NCBI GenBank assembly: GCA_013215095.1
Contig: JABSPM010000088.1
Location: forward strand, 1-64,000
Length of the DNA: 64,000 nucleotides
Source of the DNA: Flavobacteriaceae bacterium
GTDB lineage: Bacteria > Bacteroidota > Bacteroidia > Flavobacteriales > Flavobacteriaceae
Reading direction: 5' to 3'
In this document: one piece after another, positions 8,227-17,224 of the stretch
How the letters are laid out: each line of letters opens with the position of its first letter
Numbering within the stretch: position 1 is the stretch's first letter
Program-made: the position numbers and the translations under genes
The notes under the pieces: generated by a model
Databases searched by the model: none
Told to the model about the DNA's origin: nothing
The model's input: the letters and a program-made list of their open reading frames with translations, nothing else

Positions 8227-9771
8227 ATGAATAAAGAATTAATTATTCGTTCTAGTTCTAATAATGTTGATTTTGCCTTATTAAAAGATGGAAAACTAAT
8301 CGAATTACAAAAAGATGAAGACGATAACAAGTTTTCTGTTGGTGATGTGTTTATAGCCAAAATCAGAAAACCTGTACAAGGACTTAATGCTGCATTTGTT
8401 AATGTAGGTCATGAAAAAGATGCGTTTTTGCATTATCATGACTTAGGTCCAAAACTCCCTTCACTTTTAAAATTCGTAAAACGTGTAAGCACAGGTAAAC
8501 TTAAAGATTATTCTTTAAAGGATTTTCCATTTGAAAAAGAAATTGATAAAGGCGGAAAGATTAATGACGTCTTAAAATCAAATCAATCTGTATTAGTACA
8601 AATCGTAAAAGAACCTATATCCACTAAGGGTCCAAGAATCAGCTCAGAAATATCTATTGCTGGACGTTACTTAGTCTTAGTTCCTTTTTCTGAGCGCATT
8701 TCTATTTCACAAAAAATTGAAACACGCGAAGAGAAAGATCGTCTTAAACGGTTGGTAAAAAGTATTACTCCAAAAGGATTTGGAGTCATTGTACGTACTG
8801 TTGCAGAAGGCAAAAAAGTAGCAGAACTAGATAAAGATTTACAAAATTTGTACAGTCGTTGGACTGCAATGTGTAAACAGCTACATAAAGCACATCATCC
8901 CAGTAAGGTACTCGGAGAAATGAATAAAGCCTCTTCTATTTTAAGAGACATTTTTAATGATACATTTACTTCGATAACTGTTGATGATGAAACGCTTTTT
9001 TATCAAATTAAAGATTACGTGCAAGAAATTGCACCCAAAAAAGAATCCATAGTTAAGTTATATGAGTCTAATGTTCCTATTTTTGAAAAATTTGGAATAG
9101 AAAGACAAATAAAAACGTCATTTGGAAAAACCGTATCCATGGCCAAAGGAGCCTATTTAGTGATAGAACACACAGAAGCTTTGCATGTTATAGATGTAAA
9201 CAGTGGTAACCGTTCTAACAAAGCTAAAAGTCAAGAAGACACAGCTCTCGAAGTTAACCTCATTGCTGCTACCGAGTTAGCACGACAATTGCGCTTGCGC
9301 GATATGGGAGGTATTGTAGTGGTAGATTTTATAGATATGAGCCATGCCGAAAACAGAAAAAAACTCTTTAATCATCTTAGAGATGAAATGAAAGATGACA
9401 GGGCTAAACATAAAATTTTACCACCAAGTAAATTTGGATTAATACAAATGACCAGACAACGTGTACGACCAGAAATGAATATTAAAACTAGAGAAGAGCA
9501 CCCTAATGGTGTTCAGGGTAAAGAAGTTGAAGCCACTATAGTTTTAGTAGAAAAAATCAATCACGAACTGGAACAACTATTAAAAAAAGACTACAAAAAG
9601 ATAACCTTAAACACACATCCTTTTATAGCAGCCTTTTTAACGAAAGGTTTTCCATCTATACGTTCAAAATGGTTTTTTGAACACAAAAAATGGGTAAAAA
9701 TACAACCAAGAGATGCTTACACATACTTAGAGTATCATTTTTATGACAAAGATGGTTCTCAAATTAAATAA
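8227..9771 (+). CDS. rng: Ribonuclease G/E family endoribonuclease
   Basis: 514 residues from MNKELIIRSSSNNVDFAL, chosen over an upstream in-frame Met because this is the conserved RNase G N-terminus. It has an S1 RNA-binding domain (about 38-130, with VGDVFIAKIRK and LNAAFVNVG). The catalytic core holds both metal-binding motifs: IDVNSG (near residue 322) and VVDFIDM (near 366). The size fits RNase G, without the long RNase E degradosome tail. It cleaves single-stranded RNA in rRNA processing and mRNA decay. A 254-bp spacer without a gene precedes it and a terminator follows. Confidence 0.94.
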   Translation: MNKELIIRSSSNNVDFALLKDGKLIELQKDEDDNKFSVGDVFIAKIRKPVQGLNAAFVNVGHEKDAFLHYHDLGPKLPSLLKFVKRVSTGKLKDYSLKDFPFEKEIDKGGKINDVLKSNQSVLVQIVKEPISTKGPRISSEISIAGRYLVLVPFSERISISQKIETREEKDRLKRLVKSITPKGFGVIVRTVAEGKKVAELDKDLQNLYSRWTAMCKQLHKAHHPSKVLGEMNKASSILRDIFNDTFTSITVDDETLFYQIKDYVQEIAPKKESIVKLYESNVPIFEKFGIERQIKTSFGKTVSMAKGAYLVIEHTEALHVIDVNSGNRSNKAKSQEDTALEVNLIAATELARQLRLRDMGGIVVVDFIDMSHAENRKKLFNHLRDEMKDDRAKHKILPPSKFGLIQMTRQRVRPEMNIKTREEHPNGVQGKEVEATIVLVEKINHELEQLLKKDYKKITLNTHPFIAAFLTKGFPSIRSKWFFEHKKWVKIQPRDAYTYLEYHFYDKDGSQIK

Positions 9772-9775
9772 TTTT

Positions 9776-9812
9776 AAAAAAACGCCTTGTTATTAAACTT
9801 GGCGTTTTTTTT
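9776..9812 (+). terminator. Terminator of rng
   Basis: Stem with arms AAACGCC and GGCGTTT around a 14-nt AT-rich loop, followed by eight T. It starts a few bases after the rng stop. Confidence 0.8.
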
Positions 9813-10255
9813 ATCTGCTACTCCAGCACGAGCCCGCCCTTGTTTTCTTCTGAAATTTAGGGTTATTTATAACGGTTTCATACCGTGCCCAATTTGGACG
9901 TAATACGCTTTTTGTACTGTGTTAAAAAGCAAGCTTCAATTGTAGTTTTTTATATGAAGCCATAGCAATATTAATACACAGCAACCGCTATTGCATCAGA
10001 TAAGCACTAGATACATAAAGCCATCAACCCTAAAACTGATGACTCTAATACCATTTTTCAATTGAAATTACTTGAATAAAACGCCTTTTCCCCTTTCTCT
10101 TTCCATCTAAAAAGAAACCCTAGCTGAGGCTATACTTTCATTTCCTAATTTAACTTTTATAATATTTTCAAACTGAAAACAATATAATTATCTTATAAGA
10201 CTTAGAGCTCAAAAAGCAGTCATTTCTTAGCTTGTCTAGGCTAATGGGCTTTATC
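9813..10255. other. 443-bp spacer between convergent genes, with element copy B
   Basis: No supported gene. It holds a partial copy of the dispersed element (10048-10112). The rest is AT-rich; the short open frames on both strands look random. Confidence 0.6.
10048..10112 (+). repeat. Dispersed element, left part (copy B)
   Basis: Starts ATACCATTTTTCAATTGAAA, the left terminal repeat, then ACTTGAATAAAACGCC (10070-10085), identical to 29690-29705. The right end is degenerate. Confidence 0.75.
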
Positions 10256-11293
10256 CTAAGGAGCTGGATTGGGTATTATAGCATGTATGGCATTAATTTT
10301 TTCTAATATTTCCGCACTTAATTCGACATTAATACTTCCAATATTTTCCTTTAATTGTTGCATATTAGTTGCTCCAATAATATTACTCGTTACAAATGGC
10401 TGTTGGGTTACAAAAGCTAAAGACAATTGTGCCAAACTCATATTATAAGCCTTTGCTAACTCTAAGTAGTGTTGTGTTGCCACCGTAGCTTGTGCACTAC
10501 TATAACGTGCAAATCTAGGAAACAGTTTTAATCTCGACTTAGGTGTAGCTTTGCCCTCAATATACTTTCCTGATAAGACCCCAAATGCCATCGGCGAATA
10601 GGCGAGCAAACCAAGTCCTTCTCTTAACGATACCTCTGCCATATCACCTTCAAAGACTCGATTTAACAAGGAGTAGGCATTCTGTATGGTTTTCATTCTT
10701 GGTAAATTATGGTTTTTAGATTCTTCTAGATAGCGCATTGCTCCCCAAGCTTTTTCGTTAGATAAGCCCACATGTCTTATCTTTCCAGCCCTTATCATCT
10801 CATCCAGTGTATGTAAAACTTCATTGAAGTTATCTGTCCAAGGATCATTAGCGTTATGCGTATAATCTCTTACTCCAAACGTATTGGTTTGGCGCTCTGG
10901 CCAATGCAACTGGTACACATCTATATAGTCTGTTTGTAAGCGCTCTAGCTCTGCATTTACAGCACTTTTTATAGATTTTGGACAGAAACCAGTACTTCTA
11001 ATATGCGCTGTATAGTCTCCCGGACCAGCAATTTTACTCGCCAATACCAGGCGTTCTCTATATCCTGTCTTTTTTAGCCAAGATCCGATAATTTTACTGG
11101 TACGACCTTGAGTTTCGGCGGTTGCTGGTACGGGATATAATTCGGCAGTATCAATAAAATTAACACCTTGATTAAAGGCATAATCCAATTGCTCATGAGC
11201 TTCTGCCTCTGTATTCTGATTGCCCCAAGTCATTGAGCCTAAACAAATCTTGCTGACTTTTATAGTTGTATGTGGGAGTCTACTGTACTTCAT
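10256..11293 (-). CDS. Aldo/keto reductase, Tas-like
   Basis: 345 residues, an AKR (beta/alpha)8 barrel. Visible tetrad motifs: FIDTAELYPVP (Asp and Tyr), LASKI (Lys) and YQLHWPER (His). The N-terminus KYSRLPHTTIKVSKICLGSMTWG and the NADPH-binding end IIGATNMQQLKENI match Tas-type NADP(H)-dependent reductases that reduce aldehydes or ketones; substrate unknown. It starts 12 bp after the OmpA-like gene, so co-transcription is likely. Confidence 0.92.
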   Translation of the reverse strand: MKYSRLPHTTIKVSKICLGSMTWGNQNTEAEAHEQLDYAFNQGVNFIDTAELYPVPATAETQGRTSKIIGSWLKKTGYRERLVLASKIAGPGDYTAHIRSTGFCPKSIKSAVNAELERLQTDYIDVYQLHWPERQTNTFGVRDYTHNANDPWTDNFNEVLHTLDEMIRAGKIRHVGLSNEKAWGAMRYLEESKNHNLPRMKTIQNAYSLLNRVFEGDMAEVSLREGLGLLAYSPMAFGVLSGKYIEGKATPKSRLKLFPRFARYSSAQATVATQHYLELAKAYNMSLAQLSLAFVTQQPFVTSNIIGATNMQQLKENIGSINVELSAEILEKINAIHAIIPNPAP

Positions 11294-11305
11294 AAATTAA
11301 AGGGG

Positions 11306-12265
11306 TTACATTTCATTTAATAACTCAGAAATCTCATCTAACTTTGGTGTTAGAATAACTTCTATACGTCTATTTTTTGCTTTGCCTTCTGACGTATCAT
11401 TTGCAGACACTGGTGCAAATTCTCCACGGCCTGCTGCTGTTAAGTTTTCTGGATGAATGCCCTTATGCTCTCTAAGTATTTTTACAATAGCCGTTGCACG
11501 CTTAGTAGACAAGTCCCAATTTCCTCTAATTTGTCCATTTCCGCCATAAGGAACGTTATCCGTATGCCCCTCAATCAAGACTGCAATCTCTGAGTTTTCA
11601 GCCAACCCTGTTCCTAGTTGCTTTACGGCTTTACGTCCTTCGGTTCCAACTGCCCAGCTTCCTGATTTAAATAAGAGTTTATTTTCCATAGAAACATATA
11701 CTTTTCCGTCTCTTTGCTCTACCGTCAACCCTTTGCCTTCAAAATCTGTGAGTGCCCTAGAAATCGCCTCTTTTAAAGCGTTCATTGCTTTATCTTTAGC
11801 CTCCATTAAACTTTCCAATTCATTAACTCTATTGGAACGTTCAGCGAGATCTTTTTCAAGGTGTTGTAAACGCTCATTTTCTTTCAACAATGCCTGTTCT
11901 TTGGCTTCCAATTGCTCTAACAAGGCTCTATTGGTCTTGGCATTTGCCGCTATTGCACTAGAACTATTTTTTTCTAGGGCTTCATAGGATTTGTTAAGTT
12001 TTTCATGTTTGGATTTTAATGCGCTCAAATCACTTTGCAATTGATCTCGCTTTGCTAAAGCGTCATTATATTGACTTTGTAAGGCAGAAAATTCTTTCTC
12101 TAATTGTACTTTATCCTTACTTAAGCCTTTATTTTGATTTTCAATTTTTCTATGCGATTTTTTGAGATTGGCATATTTATCTTCTAACTCTTTATACACT
12201 TTTGAAGAAACGCAAGACATTGCAAACACTCCAATTAATACTCCTGTTGCTACTTTTTTTATCAT
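11306..12265 (-). CDS. OmpA-family lipoprotein with long coiled coil
   Basis: 319 residues from MIKKVATGVLIGVFAMSC, chosen because it gives a lipoprotein signal with lipobox Cys18; the longer frame starts inside the preceding gene's end. Residues about 22-180 are heptad-rich coiled coil (Lys/Glu/Leu/Gln). The OmpA/MotB domain (about 205-310) has IEGHTDNVPYGG, WDLSTKRAT and NRRIEVIL, with the Asp and Arg that hold diaminopimelate of peptidoglycan. It probably tethers the outer membrane to the wall or acts as a periplasmic spacer. It starts 17 bp after the broken xth gene and precedes the aldo/keto reductase. Confidence 0.9.
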   Translation of the reverse strand: MIKKVATGVLIGVFAMSCVSSKVYKELEDKYANLKKSHRKIENQNKGLSKDKVQLEKEFSALQSQYNDALAKRDQLQSDLSALKSKHEKLNKSYEALEKNSSSAIAANAKTNRALLEQLEAKEQALLKENERLQHLEKDLAERSNRVNELESLMEAKDKAMNALKEAISRALTDFEGKGLTVEQRDGKVYVSMENKLLFKSGSWAVGTEGRKAVKQLGTGLAENSEIAVLIEGHTDNVPYGGNGQIRGNWDLSTKRATAIVKILREHKGIHPENLTAAGRGEFAPVSANDTSEGKAKNRRIEVILTPKLDEISELLNEM

Positions 12266-12282
12266 TCTAAATATTATATTTT

Positions 12283-13041
12283 TTAAACTATTTCTACTAA
12301 AATGGGACAATGATCACTATGTATCGCTTCGGTTAAAATCACTGCACGTTTTATGCGTTCTTTTAAAGGTTGACTTACCATGGTATAATCCAAACGCCAG
12401 CCTTTATTATTTGCGCGTGCGTTAGCGCGATAACTCCACCAACTAAAGGTTTGGTTTTGTGGATGCAAGTACCTGAACGCATCAATAAATCCACTATTGA
12501 TAAATTGTCCCAGCCACTCACGTTCTTCGGGTAAAAATCCAGATACACCTTTCATTTTGGGGTTATGAATATCAATCGCTTCATGACATATATTCTAATC
12601 GCCACAAACTATGAGGTTTGGAACGGTCTTTCTTAAATCATTTAAGTACTCATAAATCCTATCCATGTAATCAAACTTATGCTGTAAACGTGCAGCATTG
12701 GTTCCAGATGGTAAATACATACTCATAATAGAGACCTCATCATAATCTACTCTAAGGTTTCTCCCTTCAAAATCCATAGTTTCTATCCCAGTGCCATAAG
12801 CAATATGATTGGGCTCAGATTTGCACAAAATGGCAACACCGCTATATCCTTTTTTTTGAGCACTAAACCAGTAGCTATACTTATAACCGGCTTCTTCAAC
12901 CAGGTTGAGATCTAATTGTGATTCCATGGCTTTAATCTCTTGCAAGCAAATCACGTCTGGATCTGCACTTACCAACCATTCTATAAAGCCTTTATTGATG
13001 GCTGCTCGTATTCCATTTACATTATAGGATATAATCTTCAT
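12283..13041 (-). pseudogene. xth: Exodeoxyribonuclease III interrupted by one in-frame TAG
   Basis: The frame runs 252 codons, the normal ExoIII length, with a single TAG at 12595-12597. The first 148 residues (MKIISYNVNGIRAA, ICLQEIKA) end at LIVCGD; after the stop the same frame reads NICHEAIDIHNPKMKG and runs to SDHCPILVEIV. Homologues have a Tyr or another residue between GD and N, so one base change from a Tyr codon explains it. The break falls in the catalytic GDxN motif and removes the Trp-rich segment and the final catalytic SDH. The upstream half alone would be inactive. A sequencing error at one base is the alternative. Confidence 0.88.
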
Positions 13042-13161
13042 AAATTCAACTTAGATTTTCAGCTAAAATAAATAAAGCACTACTTTTACAATGTATATTT
13101 TAAACAGTTTTAACGAAATCCTCAATAAAATATATTAATTAGATTTTAGTTTACTTAAAAG

Positions 13162-16100
13162 ATGCGGTTTTTATTGTCCTTTTTTACGTTATGTTTTTGC
13201 TTGTCCTTGTTTTCGCAAGAACAACAGTCCAACTATAGGATAAAAAAAGTAAGAGTAGCTCAAGTTATACAGGTAGACTCTGTAAGTCTCAATTCGAGTT
13301 GGTTTATTTTAAAGTCTAAATTTGGAAAACCAATAGACACTACCTATTATAACATTGACTTTAAAACTGCGACACTAACTCTAAAACAGCCTCTTGAAAC
13401 AGACTCTTTAATTATATCATATTTAAAATATCCCGATTTTATAACCAAAACCTACAAACAATTAGATAAAGGTATTATTGTTACACCAACTGGAGGTATG
13501 AAGCGACTGTATCAATTATCCCAGCCAAGTGAAACAAAGGTTTTTAAGCCTTTTGATGGCTTAACAACTTCTGGAAGCATTTCTAGAGGCGTTACTATAG
13601 GTAACAATCAAAACGCTGTACTCAATAGTGAGCTCGACTTACAACTCTCGGGTAAACTAAGTGATAAAGTATCCTTACGTGCATCTATACAAGATGCTAA
13701 TATTCCGTTGCAACAAAGCGGATATTCTCAACGTCTGGATGAATTTGACCAGGTATTTATAGAGGTATTTAGTAAAAATTGGAACATCAGAGCTGGTGAT
13801 ATTGATTTGCAAAATTCAAACTCGTATTTCGCTAATTTTTCTAAACGTGTTCAAGGCTTGTCGGTTAATACGACAATAAATCACTTAGATTCTAAAACCA
13901 ATATTTTTGTTTCAGGAGCTTTGGTTAGAGGTCAATTTGCACGAAGTCAAATTTCTGCCGAAGAGGGAAATCAAGGCCCTTATAAACTTAGAGGACAAAA
14001 TGGAGAGTTATTTGTTTTAATTGTATCTGGAAGTGAGACTGTATATAGTAATGGCATCGCTTTAAAACGTGGAGAAAACAAGGATTATATCATTGATTAC
14101 AACGCTGGAGAAATCATATTTAACGCCACATATCCTATTACTTCTGAAATGCGTATTACAGTAGATTACCAATTTAGTGATCGTAATTACTCGCGTTTCA
14201 TTGTATACGGTGGAGGAGCTTATGACAGTGAAAAACTAAACATGTCTGTGAATGTATATTCTGAAAATGACGCAAAAAATCAGCCTTTACAGCAGAATTT
14301 ATCTTCGGAATATATTGGAGTTCTTTCGGATGCTGGTGACAATACCGATTTAATGACTGCCCCATCCGCTTTTTCCGAAACCTATAATGCTAATAGAATT
14401 CTCTATAAAAAGGAAGTCGTTAATGGCGTTGAAACTTTTGTATTTTCTAACAACCCAAATGATGCCCTGTTTAGTGTAAACTTCAAAAATGTAGGCGATG
14501 GGAAAGGAAATTATAAGGTTGCTACTGAGATTGATGGGCAAACCATAACTGCTATTCAAACTATTTATGAATATGTAGCTCCAATAAATGGTGCGTTGCA
14601 AGGTAGTTTTGAGCCTATTATTCAATTAATTGCGCCAACCCGACTTCAGCTTGCGGTTGTTAATGGCATTTATCAGCCCACAGAACAGACCACTATTAAC
14701 TTTGAATTAACTGGGAGTAAAAATGATCTTAACTTATTTTCGAGTCTTGATGATGATGATAATGATGGCTTTGCAGCAACCTTTAAAGCGACGCAAAACA
14801 TTATTAAAAACGATAGTTTATGGAATTTAGATGTCTTTGTCAATAGCGATTATATTGACACTAATTTTAAAACTATTGAGCAACTTTACAACGCCGAATT
14901 TAATAGAGATTGGAATATTGAAACCACTCTAGGTCATCAAACACTAATTAAAAGCGGCCTAAACCTTAAACATCATAAAAAAGGGAATTTAAACTATCAG
15001 TTTGAACACTTGAACTTTTCTGAAAACTTTAACGGTAATAGGCATGTAGCTTTTGGAAATCTTCATCATAGAACGTTTCATATTTTTACAAATTCGAGTT
15101 TCTTAACTGCAAAATCGAACCTTAATTCCTCGACCTTTTTAAGATCTTTTAACCGTATTACCTACCAGCACAAAAAAGGTTGGATAGGTACTAAAATTTC
15201 TTTAGAAGACAATGTACAACGGGAGCTCGAAACAGAAACGCTTACCGACTTGAGTCAACGCTATAAAAGCTATGAGCTATTTACTGGAATTGGAGATAGT
15301 ACTGCTGTTTTTATAGAGATTGGCTATAAAAACAGAACCAATGACAGTATTAAGAATATGAGTCTTCAAAAGGTAAATACCTCTAACACGTACTATCTAA
15401 AATCTAAATTAATTGAAAATGACAAAACGAATCTCGCTTTGTATGCAAATTATAGAACTTTAGATTATGAAGACGAAACTATAGAAAAGGAGCAGTCTTT
15501 AAATAGTCGTTTATTATATAACCAAAAGGCTTTTAACCAAGTGTTATTATTAAATAGCATTTATGAAACCAACTCTGGTACCTTACCTCAACAAGAATTT
15601 ACTTATGTTGAAGTGGAGTCAGGGCAAGGCACTTATACCTGGATTGATTATAATGACAATGGTATTCAGGAGTTGGAGGAGTTTGAAGTTGCTCAATTTC
15701 AAGATGAAGGCAATTATATAAAAGTCCTTTTACCCAACCAAATTTTCTTAAAAACGCATCAAAACAGGCTTAGTCAAACCCTAACCTTTAATCCAATTTC
15801 ATGGTCGGGAAGATCTCATAAAATTAAAAATTTCTTCTCACATTTCTACAATCAAATCTCGTATTTGATTGACCGTAAATTAAAGCGAGAAGGTAACAAT
15901 TTCAACCTCAATCCTTTTGAAAATTCAGAAGAAGATCAACTTGGGCTACAGCATAACTTTAGAAATATCTTCTTTTTTAATAGAGGAAAACAAAGGTACA
16001 CCACTTCATATACTTATCTTTCGAATAAAACGCGTAATGTACTCTCCTTTGGTTTCATAGAACATCATCTAAAAAGTCATCAGTTCAACCTTATCCATAA

Positions 16101-16590
16101 GGTTAAAAAAAGTTGGCTATTTAATTTCAAATCTACTTTTGAAAACAACGAAAGTATCAGTCAAAACTTTGAGAGCAAAAATTTCAATATTGATGAATTC
16201 AGTTTAAAACCAAAACTTTCCTATTTGCATGATAACAAACTTCGCTTTGATGTATTTGCGCATTATGCAAGCAAAGTAAATACAATTCGTGATATGGAGA
16301 CTTTAGAGCAACAAAACTACGGGCTCTCATTTTCGTATAACAATACTACAAAATCAGCTCTAAGTATGGAATTTAATTATATCCTTAATGCTTTTGAAGG
16401 CGATACCAATACACCTGTTGGCTATCAAATGATGGATGGTTTACAAAATGGCAAGAACTACACCTGGACCATTATTGCTCAAAAGAAATTGACTAAATTT
16501 TTAGATTTAAATCTCAATTACTTTGGACGTAAAACAGAACTTAGTGAGGTCATCCATACTGGAACAGTACAGCTAAAAGCATACTTCTAA
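13162..16590 (+). CDS. Large outer-membrane beta-barrel protein, SprA-like region
   Basis: 1142 residues with a signal peptide (about 1-18, ending LFSQ). Residues about 135-200 (SGSISRGVTIGNNQN, LQLSGKLSDKVSLRASIQD, LDEFDQVFIEV) resemble the region in the T9SS translocon SprA where it is described as SRG...NNQ...LSG. The segment about 250-345 (QGPYKLRGQNGE, YIIDYNAGEIIF, ITVDYQFSDRNYSRF) is also shared with that family. The last 500 residues are alternating beta strands ending in aromatic LKAYF, as in outer-membrane barrels. It is far shorter than SprA (over 2000 residues), so it is a related porin-like protein of unknown function. It stands alone, divergent from xth. Confidence 0.75.
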   Translation: MRFLLSFFTLCFCLSLFSQEQQSNYRIKKVRVAQVIQVDSVSLNSSWFILKSKFGKPIDTTYYNIDFKTATLTLKQPLETDSLIISYLKYPDFITKTYKQLDKGIIVTPTGGMKRLYQLSQPSETKVFKPFDGLTTSGSISRGVTIGNNQNAVLNSELDLQLSGKLSDKVSLRASIQDANIPLQQSGYSQRLDEFDQVFIEVFSKNWNIRAGDIDLQNSNSYFANFSKRVQGLSVNTTINHLDSKTNIFVSGALVRGQFARSQISAEEGNQGPYKLRGQNGELFVLIVSGSETVYSNGIALKRGENKDYIIDYNAGEIIFNATYPITSEMRITVDYQFSDRNYSRFIVYGGGAYDSEKLNMSVNVYSENDAKNQPLQQNLSSEYIGVLSDAGDNTDLMTAPSAFSETYNANRILYKKEVVNGVETFVFSNNPNDALFSVNFKNVGDGKGNYKVATEIDGQTITAIQTIYEYVAPINGALQGSFEPIIQLIAPTRLQLAVVNGIYQPTEQTTINFELTGSKNDLNLFSSLDDDDNDGFAATFKATQNIIKNDSLWNLDVFVNSDYIDTNFKTIEQLYNAEFNRDWNIETTLGHQTLIKSGLNLKHHKKGNLNYQFEHLNFSENFNGNRHVAFGNLHHRTFHIFTNSSFLTAKSNLNSSTFLRSFNRITYQHKKGWIGTKISLEDNVQRELETETLTDLSQRYKSYELFTGIGDSTAVFIEIGYKNRTNDSIKNMSLQKVNTSNTYYLKSKLIENDKTNLALYANYRTLDYEDETIEKEQSLNSRLLYNQKAFNQVLLLNSIYETNSGTLPQQEFTYVEVESGQGTYTWIDYNDNGIQELEEFEVAQFQDEGNYIKVLLPNQIFLKTHQNRLSQTLTFNPISWSGRSHKIKNFFSHFYNQISYLIDRKLKREGNNFNLNPFENSEEDQLGLQHNFRNIFFFNRGKQRYTTSYTYLSNKTRNVLSFGFIEHHLKSHQFNLIHKVKKSWLFNFKSTFENNESISQNFESKNFNIDEFSLKPKLSYLHDNKLRFDVFAHYASKVNTIRDMETLEQQNYGLSFSYNNTTKSALSMEFNYILNAFEGDTNTPVGYQMMDGLQNGKNYTWTIIAQKKLTKFLDLNLNYFGRKTELSEVIHTGTVQLKAYF

Positions 16591-16656
16591 ATCTAAACCT
16601 TGCCTACTATCCATACCACAATTAATCGTGCAATGTACTACTCAAAATAAGCTTTA

Positions 16657-16676
16657 ATGCCATTTTACATTTGAAA
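16657..16676 (+). repeat. Dispersed element, left terminal repeat only (copy C)
   Basis: ATGCCATTTTACATTTGAAA differs from the left end of the full copy at two positions. Nothing after it matches, so it is a solo end in the 220-bp spacer. Confidence 0.55.
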
Positions 16677-16813
16677 CCTATAATACTTTGGTTCAAAAAA
16701 CACCTATACATCAACGTCAATCAACTCCAAATCAACACGATAAAAGTCCTAAAACTAAAACTTATAAATTAGGCATGTTTTTTGTATCTTGTAATTAAAA
16801 CTATACATTAATT

Positions 16814-17191
16814 ATGAAAACTATGTTTTTAAAAACGACAACCTTAGTTCTTCTCAGCTTTGTACTATCATGTAACACGACAAAGCAATCTGTAGAAACA
16901 ACTAATGCGCAAGACACTGAAGCAACAACAATGGATAAAGATGATTTAAAAGAAGGTTATACTATGGGAACAATTACGTATCATAAAGACAGTAAATGTA
17001 CTTATATTATAACAGTGGAAAAATCTGGTATTAAATTTGATCCTATTAACATAGACATGGAGGCATATAACCCGTTTAAAGTCGATGGCGCAAACATTTA
17101 TTTTAAATACAGACCACTTAGGATGAAAAATCGTTGCACAGAGGCACAACCCATAGCTTTGGAAGCTATAAAAAAAAGAGAAGCTGAATAG
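16814..17191 (+). CDS. Small lipoprotein of unknown function
   Basis: 125 residues. The signal peptide has lipobox Cys20 (SFVLSCNTT), then a Thr/Gln/Asp-rich linker to about residue 45. The C-terminal half, with YHKDSKCTYIITVEKSG and FKVDGANIYFKYRPL, looks like a small beta domain with Cys residues that could pair (SKC, NRC). I do not recognise a characterised family. Its stop codon lies inside its own terminator hairpin. It is convergent with the T9SS cargo gene. Confidence 0.8.
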   Translation: MKTMFLKTTTLVLLSFVLSCNTTKQSVETTNAQDTEATTMDKDDLKEGYTMGTITYHKDSKCTYIITVEKSGIKFDPINIDMEAYNPFKVDGANIYFKYRPLRMKNRCTEAQPIALEAIKKREAE

Positions 17192-17204
17192 CTTCTCTTT
17201 TTTT
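17171..17204 (+). terminator. Terminator overlapping the lipoprotein stop codon
   Basis: Stem AAAAAAAGAGAAGC / GCTTCTCTTTTTTT with a 6-nt loop. The left arm is the last codons of the lipoprotein gene. The symmetric A and T tracts let it also serve the convergent gene. Confidence 0.88.
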
Positions 17205-17224
17205 GTACTAGTTCTTGGGATATG

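Noticed and set aside
9880-9975. Short basic frame on the minus strand in the spacer after rng (starts MASYKKLQLKLAF)
   Set aside because: Thirteen codons only, no promoter and no match I recognise.
14350-14625. Open frame of 91 codons on the minus strand
   Set aside because: Antisense shadow of the large outer-membrane protein gene, which has clear domains.
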